A DNA stretch of 64,000 nt from an uncultured SAR116 cluster alpha proteobacterium (lineage in GTDB: Bacteria; Pseudomonadota; Alphaproteobacteria; Puniceispirillales; Marisalimonadaceae), in the NCBI GenBank assembly GCA_902592615.1, contig CACJFI010000001.1, forward strand, positions 1-64,000, in the 5' to 3' direction. A model generated the notes under the pieces. It was not told the DNA's origin and searched no databases. It was given only the letters and a program-made list of their open reading frames with translations. Made by a program: the position numbers and the translations under genes. This document shows, piece after piece, positions 48,469 through 58,498 of the stretch (position 1 is its first letter; each line of letters opens with the position of its first letter).

Positions 48469-49182
48469 ATGCAAATCAACAAAATAAAGAAAGATATGAC
48501 CGAAATTTTATCAAATGTATTTGATGGAGCAACAATAATGGTCGGAGGTTTTGGTGAAGCGGGAAGCCCAATTGAATTATTGCACGGTTTAATTGATAAA
48601 GGTACGAAAGATTTAACAATTATTGCTAATAACTCAGGAAATGGAAGAGTGGGTCTTGGTGCGTTAATTGGTCAAAGACAAGTCAAAAAAGTTATTTGTT
48701 CTTTTGCAAGATCTGCCAAAGGAGTTACTTTCCCTGAATTGTATAATAAAGGTGAAATCGAATTAGAAGTTGTTCCACAAGGGACATTAGCGGAGAGGAT
48801 TAGGGCAGCTGGGTCAGGTATTCCTGGATTTTATACTGCAACTGGAGTTGGCACTCCTCTAGCCGAAGGTAAAGAAGAAAAAATTTTTAATGGAAAGAAA
48901 TACATTCTTGAAGAAGCTTTAAAAGCAGATTTTGCTTTTGTTAAGGCAGAAACAGCTGATAGATATGGCAACCTCACATACAATAAAACTGCTAGGAACT
49001 TTAACCCAATAATGTGTATGGCTGCAGATACATCATTAGTTCAAGTAAAAAATATTTTAGAACCAAATGAAATAAATCCTGAACATGTCATTACACCAGG
49101 TATTTTTGTTCAAAGTCTTATTAATATAGAAAATCCAATTATTGAGACTAATGCTATTGAAGAAGGGATGACATATCCATGA
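48469..49182 (+). CDS. 3-oxoacid CoA-transferase subunit A
   Basis: IMVGGFGEAGSPIELLHGLIDKGTKDLTIIANNSG and ADRYGNLTYNKTARNFNPIM. Confidence 0.92.
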   Translation: MQINKIKKDMTEILSNVFDGATIMVGGFGEAGSPIELLHGLIDKGTKDLTIIANNSGNGRVGLGALIGQRQVKKVICSFARSAKGVTFPELYNKGEIELEVVPQGTLAERIRAAGSGIPGFYTATGVGTPLAEGKEEKIFNGKKYILEEALKADFAFVKAETADRYGNLTYNKTARNFNPIMCMAADTSLVQVKNILEPNEINPEHVITPGIFVQSLINIENPIIETNAIEEGMTYP

Positions 49183-49835
49183 TAAATATAAATACAAATG
49201 ATTTAATTAAGGGATGGGATAGGAATACAATTGCATCGAAAATAGCAAATGATTTACCTCATTCTTCATATGTAAATCTTGGCATTGGTATGCCAGAATT
49301 AGTATCTCAATATATTAAAGAAGATAGAGAAATAATTTATCATTCAGAAAACGGTTTGTTGGGAATGGGACCATCACCAAACGAGAACGAAATTGATTTA
49401 GACCTGATAAATGCTGGCAAAAAACCAGTTTCTATTCTTCCAGGAGGGAGTTTTTGTCACCATGCGGACAGCTTTTCTATGATAAGAGGAGGGCATATTG
49501 ATTACTGTGTACTTGGAGCAATGGAAATTTCTGTTACAGGAGATCTTGCAAATTGGTCAACTGGTAAAGGAATACCAGCAGTAGGCGGTGCTATGGATTT
49601 AGTTGCAGGAGCTAAAAACGTATTTGTAATGACACAGCATTTGACTAAAGATGGAAAGCCTAAACTGGTTCAAAAGTGTACGTTACCACTTACAGGAGCA
49701 GCAGTTGTTTCTAGAATTTATTCAGATTATGCAGTATTAGATATAACTGATACCGGTTTTAAAGTAATTCAGTTAAATGAAGATATAACAATTGAATATC
49801 TTCAAAGTGTTACGGACGGGAATATATATCAGTGA
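49179..49835 (+). CDS. 3-oxoacid CoA-transferase subunit B
   Basis: VNLGIGMPELVSQYI, HSENGLLGMGPSP (catalytic ENGLLG), MDLVAGAKNVFVMTQHLTKDGKPKLV; ATGA overlap with subunit A. Confidence 0.93.
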   Translation: MININTNDLIKGWDRNTIASKIANDLPHSSYVNLGIGMPELVSQYIKEDREIIYHSENGLLGMGPSPNENEIDLDLINAGKKPVSILPGGSFCHHADSFSMIRGGHIDYCVLGAMEISVTGDLANWSTGKGIPAVGGAMDLVAGAKNVFVMTQHLTKDGKPKLVQKCTLPLTGAAVVSRIYSDYAVLDITDTGFKVIQLNEDITIEYLQSVTDGNIYQ

Positions 49836-49836
49836 T

Positions 49837-50538
49837 CTAATCCTCATATATAACCTGATCACTATTGATATAGTTGAGAGCTTTTTGAGAAATTTTTAGC
49901 CCATTTTTTACCTTTTCATCCATGGCATTTTCTAATTCAATAATTCTATCTAACTTTTCTATAACTTCGTCAATTTTGTTAAACGGAACTACAGTAACTC
50001 CATCAGCATCAGCCACAATGATATCTCCAGAGTGAATGGTTTTACCACCTATTTCAGTTGGATATCCAATTTTTGCTGGACCACTATTATATGGAGAGTT
50101 TGGATTTAATCCTGTACAAAAGCAACTAAGTCCAGTTTCTATAATACCCTCTAAGTCTCTCATGGGACCATCGGTTACAAGACCTATTCCTCCATTATTT
50201 TTAATCATCCCTGCAATCCTGTCACCAACTGCTGCGGTGCCTTGAAAACCACTAACACCATTTACAACAATGTCTCCCGGTTGTATTTCACTTAATGCAA
50301 TTGACATCCCAAGCACATCTGCTGCTCCAGAAAAAACTGTTAATGCAGGCCCAAAAATATGTTTAACATTACCCGGAATATGAAGAGGTTTGATATTTGT
50401 ATCCAGAGCTGCATAACCGTTTAAAGCATCACATATGAAACCCGTTGGGATATTCTTAAAATTTTCAAGCTGTTTGATTGAAGGTCTATTTCTACTAGAT
50501 GATTTTTTTATTTGTATTAAGGGTGGATTTTCTATCAT
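49837..50538 (-). CDS. RraA family protein (HMG/CHA aldolase-like)
   Basis: GDIVVNGVSGFQGTAAVGDRIAGMIKNNGGIGLVTDGPMRDLEGI and GDIIVADADGVTVVP. Confidence 0.88.
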   Translation of the reverse strand: MIENPPLIQIKKSSSRNRPSIKQLENFKNIPTGFICDALNGYAALDTNIKPLHIPGNVKHIFGPALTVFSGAADVLGMSIALSEIQPGDIVVNGVSGFQGTAAVGDRIAGMIKNNGGIGLVTDGPMRDLEGIIETGLSCFCTGLNPNSPYNSGPAKIGYPTEIGGKTIHSGDIIVADADGVTVVPFNKIDEVIEKLDRIIELENAMDEKVKNGLKISQKALNYINSDQVIYED

Positions 50539-50612
50539 TTTTTTCTCAATAATCTATTTATTTAATTAATTATTCATTCATAACATGTTAAATTGAAAAC
50601 ACTAATAATTTT

Positions 50613-51815
50613 ATGGAGTACATTTTGTCTAGTTTGGTTGATAAATTCCCAAGAGTGTCTGATATGGTAAATTTAGCAAAAAGAAGAATTCCTCATTTTG
50701 CTTCAGAATACCTATTTGCAGGAACAGGTTATGATGAAGCTCTTGAGAATAATAGAAAAGTATTAAATAAAATTTTTCTAGTTCCTAAGTACTTAAAAGG
50801 AACGGTTGATCCCGATTTGAAAACAAAATTATTTGATTATGAATACGACGCACCGTTTGGCATGGCCCCTGTTGGAATGACAAGCCTTATGTGGCCTGGT
50901 GCAGAAGTATCATTAGCAAAAATGTCTGTTAAAAATAATATTCCCTTTTCATTGTCAACTGTTGCGTGCGCATCTGTAGAAAAAGTTGGAAAATATTTAA
51001 ATGGTACAGGCTGGTTTCAATTATATCCACCAGCAGATAAAGCTATTAGAAACGATTTATTAAAAAGAGCAAAAAACTCAGGATTTAAAACACTAATTAT
51101 TACTGCAGATATCCCAGCTTCAAGTAGAAGAGAAAGACTTAGAATGGCAGGTGTTTCTGTCCCTCCCAAAACTAATCTAAGAACATTTTTCCAAGCTGCA
51201 ATTTGTCCTTCATGGTCTATAAATACACTTATAAATGGAATTCCAAAATTTGGAACAATGGATCAATATAGCGACGGCACTTGGCATGGCAACGCTAAAT
51301 CTAAAGCTGGTTTTGCTGGTAGTCAAATGCAAAGATATTTAGACTGGGATTATCTTAAAGAAGTTCGTGATATCTGGAATGGTCCAATAATTTTAAAAGG
51401 CTTAATGCATTTAGATGATGCAATCAAAGCTTCAAAAATCGTTGATGCAATTTATTTATCCAATCATGGTGGTCGTCAAATTGATATTGCCCCAAGTCCT
51501 CTTCAAATTCTACCGGAAACTCGAAAAAAAATAGGACCAAAATTTCCTATTATAATTGATTCAGGTTTTTACTCAGGTCAAGATATTTGCAAGGGGTTAA
51601 TGCTTGGAGCAGATTTTGTAATGACAGGAAGACCTTTTATAATTGGACTTGCCGCTTTGGGAGATAGAGGAGCAAATCACGTGCATGATATTTTAAAAGA
51701 TGAACTTGCAAATGTCATGGAACAAGTTTGCGCTAAAAATATCAAAGAATTAAAATCTGAAGATGTGGTATTGGAAGATGATTTTACCTTAAATAATTTT
51801 AAATTATCATCATAA
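50613..51815 (+). CDS. FMN-dependent alpha-hydroxy-acid oxidase/dehydrogenase (LldD/glycolate oxidase-like)
   Basis: FGMAPVGMTSLMWPGAE, WFQLYPPADK, ILKGLMHLDDAIKA, YLSNHGGRQIDIAPSPL and GADFVMTGRPFIIGLAALGDRG. Confidence 0.92.
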   Translation: MEYILSSLVDKFPRVSDMVNLAKRRIPHFASEYLFAGTGYDEALENNRKVLNKIFLVPKYLKGTVDPDLKTKLFDYEYDAPFGMAPVGMTSLMWPGAEVSLAKMSVKNNIPFSLSTVACASVEKVGKYLNGTGWFQLYPPADKAIRNDLLKRAKNSGFKTLIITADIPASSRRERLRMAGVSVPPKTNLRTFFQAAICPSWSINTLINGIPKFGTMDQYSDGTWHGNAKSKAGFAGSQMQRYLDWDYLKEVRDIWNGPIILKGLMHLDDAIKASKIVDAIYLSNHGGRQIDIAPSPLQILPETRKKIGPKFPIIIDSGFYSGQDICKGLMLGADFVMTGRPFIIGLAALGDRGANHVHDILKDELANVMEQVCAKNIKELKSEDVVLEDDFTLNNFKLSS

Positions 51816-53474
51816 TGAACTAAATCTTTTTCCAGGTAGAACCATTTCAGAACCAGTTTTAATATGCAATAACGATGGTAAATTATGTTTATCTGTCCAT
51901 TCTTTAGCTTCATCATAAATGCTCATAAAATCTTGAGTTTTTTCAACAGTATATCCTTGTCCTCCCATAGCAATGGCTAGTTTATTAAAGTTAGGATTTA
52001 TTAATCCTGTATGTTTATATTTTCCTTTATAATTTTTGTGTTGATGCATCCTAATAGTACCATACATTTCATTGTCTACTACAAACACAATTACTCCAGC
52101 GTTGTATTGCACTGCTGTTGCAAACTCATTTTCTGTCATTTGAAAGCAACCATCGCCTGCAAGTGCTATAACAGTTTTATTAGGGTTTCTTAATTTTGCA
52201 GCTATTGCAGCCGGTAAACCATATCCCATAGATCCTGAAATTGGTGCTAGCTGGGTTCCAAAATTTGTAAATCTAAACAATCTATGACCCCACACAGCAT
52301 AATTACCAGCACCATTGGTGATAATAGTGTTTGAATCTAAATTTTCTCTTAAATCTCTAAATGCGGTAGTAAGGTCAACTCCTGAATTTGGTGCCTCAAG
52401 TGGCATGTTTCCCCATTCTAAATATTCCTCGTGAGCTTGATTTGCTGAAATTTGATTTTGAGATGATGGTTTTGTATTCAAGCCCTTTAATGCATTATTA
52501 AGTGCATTCACAAAAGATATGGGGCTACAAACAATACCCAGATGTGGTTTATAAATTCTTCCTATTTCTTCAGGACCTGGATGAATATGAACAAATTTTT
52601 TATCGTGTTCAGGTATGCCTAAAAGTGAAAAGCCTTGAGATGGATTTTCACTTAATCTACCACCTAATAAAACTATATAATCAGATTTGTTTATGCGTTC
52701 AATAAGCTTTGGGTTTACGCCAAGTCCTAGATCCCCCCCATAATTAAAATGAAGATTATTATAAAAACTTTGTCTTCTGTGAGAAGTTAAAATTGTTAAT
52801 CCCAGCATTTCAGATATAGATTCTAAATCTTTACAAGCCTCATTTGACCAAACAGATCCTCCTAAAATAAGAATTGGATTTGCAGCAGATTTTACATCTT
52901 CAATAAATTGAGCCAAGTCACTTGTAGAGGGAGCTGATGATAAATTATTAATGTAACCAACAGGTTTGTTTTTAGTTTTTTCTGTTAGCATATTTTCTGG
53001 TAATGCAATTATAACTGGGCCAGGCCTACCTGACATTGCGGTATGATAAGCTCGTGAAACAATTTCTGGTAATCTGTCAGCTTGTTGTACTTCCACAACC
53101 AGCTTTGCCATACCACCAAAAAATTGTTGATAATCAACTTCCTGAAATGCGTCTCTTCCATACATTTCTTTACCAATCTGTCCAACAAAAAGTATCATTG
53201 GTGTACTGTCTTGTTGAGCAATATGTATCCCAGAAGCAGCATTTGTGGCTCCAGGTCCTCTTGTAACAAAGGCTATTCCAGGTCTTCCGGTCAATTTCCC
53301 ATCTGCTTCAGCCATTATAGAGGCAGCACCTTCATGTTTGCAAAGTACAGTTTCTATTGAGGTTTCTTGAAGGCCATTCATAACTGAGAGATAACTTTCT
53401 CCTGGGACACAAAAAACTCTATCAACTTTTTGATTTTCAAGTATCTCTACTAGCAGTAATCCAGCTTCTTTCAT
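51810..53474 (-). CDS. Thiamine pyrophosphate-dependent enzyme (acetolactate synthase large-subunit-like)
   Basis: VFCVPGESYLSVMNGL, CKHEGAASIMAEADGKLTGRPGIAFVTRGPGATNA, GSMGYGLPAAIAAKLRNPNKTVIALAGDGCFQMTENEFATAVQYNAGVIVFVVDNEMYG. Confidence 0.92.
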   Translation of the reverse strand: MKEAGLLLVEILENQKVDRVFCVPGESYLSVMNGLQETSIETVLCKHEGAASIMAEADGKLTGRPGIAFVTRGPGATNAASGIHIAQQDSTPMILFVGQIGKEMYGRDAFQEVDYQQFFGGMAKLVVEVQQADRLPEIVSRAYHTAMSGRPGPVIIALPENMLTEKTKNKPVGYINNLSSAPSTSDLAQFIEDVKSAANPILILGGSVWSNEACKDLESISEMLGLTILTSHRRQSFYNNLHFNYGGDLGLGVNPKLIERINKSDYIVLLGGRLSENPSQGFSLLGIPEHDKKFVHIHPGPEEIGRIYKPHLGIVCSPISFVNALNNALKGLNTKPSSQNQISANQAHEEYLEWGNMPLEAPNSGVDLTTAFRDLRENLDSNTIITNGAGNYAVWGHRLFRFTNFGTQLAPISGSMGYGLPAAIAAKLRNPNKTVIALAGDGCFQMTENEFATAVQYNAGVIVFVVDNEMYGTIRMHQHKNYKGKYKHTGLINPNFNKLAIAMGGQGYTVEKTQDFMSIYDEAKEWTDKHNLPSLLHIKTGSEMVLPGKRFSSL

Positions 53475-53478
53475 GATT

Positions 53479-53853
53479 TTAATCCTTAAATTTATTAAGA
53501 TATGGTGACCTTAATGGTAATAAATCTTCTGTTACTGGTATAATTAACTCATAGAGTAAGTATGAAGACAAGGTTTTACCATGTCTATCAAGCCTTAATG
53601 AACTATTAACACCTCCACCAAGTGCACTATGAATAACGAAATTTAGGGCTTTTAAATTTGGTAGTTTATATCTGTCTACTTTTGTTGCACCCATATGTTT
53701 AAAAATCTTAAGAACTTTTTCTTCAGTGGCCAATTTTTCAATAACTGGCCAACCACTTTCTAAATAAGCTATCAGAGAGATATTTGACACATCTCCTTTA
53801 TCTCCAGCTCTGGCATGTGCTATAGAATGTACTGGCAAATTTAACTTCATCAT
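53479..53853 (-). CDS. AtuA-like C-terminal (ferredoxin-fold) small protein
   Basis: IAHARAGDKGDVSNISLIAYLES and NFVIHSALGGGVNSSLRLDRHGK, with AtuA N-terminal partner adjacent. Confidence 0.75.
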   Translation of the reverse strand: MMKLNLPVHSIAHARAGDKGDVSNISLIAYLESGWPVIEKLATEEKVLKIFKHMGATKVDRYKLPNLKALNFVIHSALGGGVNSSLRLDRHGKTLSSYLLYELIIPVTEDLLPLRSPYLNKFKD

Positions 53854-53872
53854 AAATATTTCAATTTAATTA

Positions 53873-55234
53873 TCATAAAATTTTGACTTGAACATTAGGA
53901 TTAACAATTTCTCTATTAACCAGTATTGATGCTGTTGATGACTGAGGTGTTACATATCCACGACCACCTCCACCTGCAGCCGGACCACAACAGTATAGAG
54001 ACATTACTTCATCAACCATTTGTTGTGCTTGATATTTTTTAGGGTAAATTGCTGATGTTCTAACTCTATAATCACCATCGTTTGGCAACTCATAGGATGA
54101 TGCTTCATCCATGGAAAAATGAACCGAACCAGCACCAATAATTTCAACTCTTAGTTGCCCTTGAAGCCCAAGAATTTGAATTCTTTCACTTATAACTTCA
54201 CCAGCGAGTTTTGCTCTTGCTAATGCATTTGGTCCAGCATAACTAATTTCTGCCTCACCCATAAAGCCATTGTCACAGCATATAGTTGCTTTTAATTTTT
54301 GGGGTGCTTTTTTACCTTTTCCACCTTTTACAAGGATCCTGTTTTCTCCATTATCCTCAAGTGTCAATTCTGACATATCAGCTGTCACATCAGGGACAAG
54401 ATAATTTGAAGGGTCATGAGTTTCGTATAATAATTGCTCGGTTATGGTTGCTTTGCTTACTAATCCACCAGTATCTTTTGGTTTGGTAATTACGAATGAT
54501 CCATCTTGATAAAATTCTGCTATTGGAAAGCCAACTTTGGCTAAATTAGGAACATCTTTAAACCCTGGATCAGCGAAGTAAGCTCCTGTTACTTGAGCGC
54601 CGCACTCTAAGAGGTGTCCACAAATAGTACCGGAACCAAGTAAGTCTAGATCTTCATTTTTCCAATTATACTCGTAGATCAATGGTCCCAAAGCAAGAGC
54701 ACTATCAACAGTTCTTCCTACAACTACTATATCAGCTTCTTTTGAAAGAGCTTCAGCAATTGGTTTTGCACCAAGATAGACATTTGCGGCTGTTATCTGA
54801 TTATTTGAAAAATCTAATCCCTCCATTGTGGGACTTTCTAATATTTCTTTATTCGTCATATATTCTAAAAGATCATCACCAACAACTACGCCAATCTTAG
54901 GCTTTCTTGTTTTCTTTTCTTTTGCTATTTCCAGTATTCTTCTAGCTGCACCAAGTGGATTAGCTGCGCCAATATTTGAGATAATTTTAATGTTATGTTG
55001 AAGACAATCATCAATTATAGGAGATATGTATGAATCTAAAAAAGGCGAATATCCTTCATCTGGATTTTTAATTCTATATTGTTGAGCAATAGCTAAAGTT
55101 CTTTCAGCAAGAACTTCAAACATTAAATATTTAGGTTCACTAATATTTTTAAACTCGTTTACTATTGGAATTGAAGCGTCAAATCTGTCTCCAGAAAAAC
55201 CTGCTCCACAACCTATAATGACTTTTTTTTGCAT
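53873..55234 (-). CDS. Acyclic terpene utilization AtuA family protein (DUF1446)
   Basis: IGCGAGFSGDRFDASIPIV, KIISNIGAANPLGAARRI, VVVGRTVDSALALGPLIYEY, SGTICGHLLECGAQVTGAYFADPGFKD. Confidence 0.88.
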   Translation of the reverse strand: MQKKVIIGCGAGFSGDRFDASIPIVNEFKNISEPKYLMFEVLAERTLAIAQQYRIKNPDEGYSPFLDSYISPIIDDCLQHNIKIISNIGAANPLGAARRILEIAKEKKTRKPKIGVVVGDDLLEYMTNKEILESPTMEGLDFSNNQITAANVYLGAKPIAEALSKEADIVVVGRTVDSALALGPLIYEYNWKNEDLDLLGSGTICGHLLECGAQVTGAYFADPGFKDVPNLAKVGFPIAEFYQDGSFVITKPKDTGGLVSKATITEQLLYETHDPSNYLVPDVTADMSELTLEDNGENRILVKGGKGKKAPQKLKATICCDNGFMGEAEISYAGPNALARAKLAGEVISERIQILGLQGQLRVEIIGAGSVHFSMDEASSYELPNDGDYRVRTSAIYPKKYQAQQMVDEVMSLYCCGPAAGGGGRGYVTPQSSTASILVNREIVNPNVQVKIL

Positions 55235-55334
55235 GGTAATTATTTTGTTAAATTATTAAAAGTTGTTTAAATCATATAACATAAGTAGTAATAAATGTAC
55301 CAAAATTTCTAAGTTTAAAAAATAAGAGGAAAAA

Positions 55335-56075
55335 ATGTCAAAAATAGTAGTCGTCACTGGAGCAGGAACAGGCGTTGGCAGAAGAGTATCAGAAGTTTTA
55401 TCAAAAGAAGGTATGGTAGTTTATCTTATTGGAAGAAGAAAAGATAAATTAATAGAAACTCAAAATTTATGCTCTGGCGAAACTGAAGTTTTACAATGCG
55501 ATGTTAGTGACCCACAGGCTGTAAAAAATGCATTTGAAATTGTAGAAAAGGATCATAGCAGAATAGATGTTCTTTTTAATAATGCAGGAATTGGTGTGCC
55601 TGCACAATCTATTGATGAAATGCCTTATGAGAATTGGAAGAGTGTTGTAGATATCAATTTAAATGGAATGTTTCTCTGTGCAAAATATGCATTTGCATTA
55701 ATGAGAAAACAATCTCCACAAGGTGGAAGAATTATCAATAATGGCAGTGTTTCTTCTGTAACTCCTCGACCTGGATCTATTCCTTACACAGCAACAAAAC
55801 ATGGTGTTACTGGAATGACTAAAACTATTTCATTAGATGGCAGAAAATATGATATTTGTTGTAGTCAAATTAATATTGGAAATGCAGAAACACCAATGAC
55901 TGAAAGAATGAAAGAAGGTGTGCCACAAGCCACAGGTAAAACAGAAGTTGAGCCAGTTATTGATTCTATTCATATTGCTAATGCTGTTTTATATATGGCT
56001 AACTTACCTGTAACGGTAAATGTTTTAGACATCACAGTTATGGCAAACAAAATGCCGTTCGTTGGAAGAGGATAA
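55335..56075 (+). CDS. SDR family oxidoreductase
   Basis: VTGAGTGVGRRVSEVL, NNAGIGVPAQ and IPYTATKHGVTGMTK. Confidence 0.9.
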   Translation: MSKIVVVTGAGTGVGRRVSEVLSKEGMVVYLIGRRKDKLIETQNLCSGETEVLQCDVSDPQAVKNAFEIVEKDHSRIDVLFNNAGIGVPAQSIDEMPYENWKSVVDINLNGMFLCAKYAFALMRKQSPQGGRIINNGSVSSVTPRPGSIPYTATKHGVTGMTKTISLDGRKYDICCSQINIGNAETPMTERMKEGVPQATGKTEVEPVIDSIHIANAVLYMANLPVTVNVLDITVMANKMPFVGRG

Positions 56076-56076
56076 C

Positions 56077-56976
56077 TTAACCAAAATGTTTTTTTATGAC
56101 TGGGAAATATGAATCCTTATCACCATTCATGATTGATTTTTTAAGAAGTTTTTTAGCTGAGTAAGCTCCTGGTAAATTTAAGTTATGTGTTTTTCCTAAA
56201 TTTATTGCATAAGAAAGATCTTTAAGGGCATACTCTGAAGAAAATGCTGGGGAAGGGAAGTGATTTTGGGCTATACTTTTTAGTCCATGATTTCTTAGTG
56301 CGAAGCTATCCCCAGAACATTTCGTAATATTTTTAAATAAATTTTTAACATTCATATCATATTTTTCTGCAATATTTGCAGCCTCTGAAAGAGCAACTAC
56401 TGTTTCAAATAGTATCATATTATTTAAAATTTTGGTCATTTGACCTGTCCCTACATCACCACAATGCATAATATCTTTTCCCATATATTCCAAAATAGGA
56501 AAAATCCTATTATAAACTTGTTTTTTACAACCTACCATTATTGCTAGTGTCCCATCTCTGGCGGCCTGCCTTGTTCTGGCTATAGGCGCATCTGCAAAGA
56601 AAGAACCTTTTTTTGTTATTAGTTTGTTTAGCTCAATCATTAAATCTGGTTGAGAAGTAGACATATCGATAATCAATTTATCTGGGTTTATTTCAGATAC
56701 TATTTTCTTTTCTCCAAGATAGATTTCTCTTACGAAATCACCTCCAGGTAAACAGGTAATGATCATATCTGCTACATCAAATAATTCATTGATATTTTTT
56801 GCAATTGAAGCTCCATTTTTTTCTAATTCTTTTTCTTTAGAATTATCTAAATCATGAACGATAATATGCCATTGTTTATTTTTAACTAGATTTTTGCACA
56901 TAGGGCTTCCCATAACCCCTAAACCAATAAAACCAATATTTTTAATCTCTTTCAAATTCATAATTTCACACTTCAT
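56077..56976 (-). CDS. NAD(P)-dependent beta-hydroxyacid dehydrogenase (3-hydroxyisobutyrate dehydrogenase family)
   Basis: GFIGLGVMGSPMCKNLVK, DMSTSQPDL, FADAPIARTRQAARDGTLAIMVG and GTGQMTKILNNM. Confidence 0.9.
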   Translation of the reverse strand: MKCEIMNLKEIKNIGFIGLGVMGSPMCKNLVKNKQWHIIVHDLDNSKEKELEKNGASIAKNINELFDVADMIITCLPGGDFVREIYLGEKKIVSEINPDKLIIDMSTSQPDLMIELNKLITKKGSFFADAPIARTRQAARDGTLAIMVGCKKQVYNRIFPILEYMGKDIMHCGDVGTGQMTKILNNMILFETVVALSEAANIAEKYDMNVKNLFKNITKCSGDSFALRNHGLKSIAQNHFPSPAFSSEYALKDLSYAINLGKTHNLNLPGAYSAKKLLKKSIMNGDKDSYFPVIKKHFG

Positions 56977-57057
56977 TTGTTAAAAAAATTTATTCTATAC
57001 TTTTAATTTATATTGTTTAATTTGATTATAAACTTTTTATTATTACTTGATACTTAA

Positions 57058-57720
57058 ATGCACTACGATACTATTAAAAATGAACATAATCTTCCACATG
57101 ACCCATTTAAAGCAATAGTGGCACCTAGGCCTATAGGTTGGATTGGAAGCCGTTCTAAAGCTGGTATTTATAATTTAGCACCGTATAGCTACTTTAACGC
57201 AATTGCCGACAAACCTCATTTTGTTATGTTTTCTTCTGTTGACATAAAAGATTCGGTAAAAAACATTGAAGAGACTGGTGATTTTACAGTCTCATTAGCA
57301 ACAGAGGATTTATTTGATCACATGAATGGCAGTTCTGTCCCTGCAGGTTCCGAAGTCGATGAATTCGAATTAGCTGGACTTAAGCCACAAATTGGTAAAT
57401 TTGTATCAGCACCATTTGTTTCTGAAGCTGCAGCTGCGCTTGAATGCAAGCATTGGAAAACAATAGATTTGCCTAATGTAGACAGAAAATTAGGTAAAGG
57501 TAACTATGTTATATTTGGTCAAGTTGTTGGAATTTATATCAATGATAAGTTTATTAAAGACGGGCTGTTTAATGCCTCCGCAGCGAGACCTTTAGTAAGA
57601 TTAGGGTATATGGACTATGGTGTAGTAGGCTCAGAAAACACTTTCTCTAAAAACAGACCTAAACTAGGTAAAGATGGAAAATTAGAAGCTGTAAAGGAAT
57701 GGGATGGGGTTTATAGATAA
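57058..57720 (+). CDS. Flavin reductase-like FMN-binding protein
   Basis: FKAIVAPRPIGWIGSRSKAGIYNLAPYSYFNAIADKPHFVMFSS. Confidence 0.9.
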   Translation: MHYDTIKNEHNLPHDPFKAIVAPRPIGWIGSRSKAGIYNLAPYSYFNAIADKPHFVMFSSVDIKDSVKNIEETGDFTVSLATEDLFDHMNGSSVPAGSEVDEFELAGLKPQIGKFVSAPFVSEAAAALECKHWKTIDLPNVDRKLGKGNYVIFGQVVGIYINDKFIKDGLFNASAARPLVRLGYMDYGVVGSENTFSKNRPKLGKDGKLEAVKEWDGVYR

Positions 57721-58498
57721 TAATGACATTAAAAATTTTACAAAAGATGGTGCAATTTTATGTAAAGGAATTTTCTCTGATTGGGTTGATAAATTAAGAA
57801 TAGGTGTTGATAAATTAATTGCAAACCCAAGCATTAGGGAAAGATCATATACACCAGAGGATGGAACTGCGCCGTTTTTTCAAGATTTAGTAAATTGGAA
57901 CAGAATATCAGAATTTAATGATTTTATATTTAATTCCAAGTTAGGCTATTATGCTTCATTATTAATGAATTCTAAAAGTTCAATATTTTTCCATGATCAT
58001 GTTCTTGTAAAAGAACCTGGTTCATCGATAAAAACTCCCTGGCACCAAGATAAACCTTATTATTGTGTTGATGGAGAACAATCAGTAAGTTTTTGGATAG
58101 TTTTAGACGATATTTCCAAAGAAGGATGTTTAGAATGTATCGCAGGATCTCATTTGTCTAATGTTCTTCATAAACCTAAAAGATTTAACGGAAATGATTT
58201 ATATGAAAATGATAAATCAAACGAAGTTCCTGACATTAACGCAAACAGAAATGACTATAAGATTTTAAGCTGGGAGATAAAAGCTGGTGATGCAATTGCG
58301 TTTGATTTTAGAACACTTCATGGGGCTTCTGAAAATGTTAATAAATTAAGCAGAAGAAGAATTTTTTCAGCTAGGATTGTCGGGGATGACGCTTTTTTTG
58401 TAGATAGAGGAGGAAAGGGATCTCCGCCTTTTGAAAATATTAAGCTCAAAACTGGTGACAAACTTGTTGGTGAAGAGTTTCCAATAATATATCAATAA
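57704..58498 (+). CDS. Phytanoyl-CoA dioxygenase (PhyH) family protein
   Basis: TPWHQDKPYYCVDGEQSVSFWIVLDDISKEGCLECIAGSHL and AIAFDFRTLHGASENV. Confidence 0.9.
   Translation: MGFIDNNDIKNFTKDGAILCKGIFSDWVDKLRIGVDKLIANPSIRERSYTPEDGTAPFFQDLVNWNRISEFNDFIFNSKLGYYASLLMNSKSSIFFHDHVLVKEPGSSIKTPWHQDKPYYCVDGEQSVSFWIVLDDISKEGCLECIAGSHLSNVLHKPKRFNGNDLYENDKSNEVPDINANRNDYKILSWEIKAGDAIAFDFRTLHGASENVNKLSRRRIFSARIVGDDAFFVDRGGKGSPPFENIKLKTGDKLVGEEFPIIYQ

Noticed and set aside
53036-54900. Plus-strand ORFs opposite the TPP enzyme and AtuA genes
   Set aside because: Leu/Gln/His-rich shadow translations; no start context or family signature.
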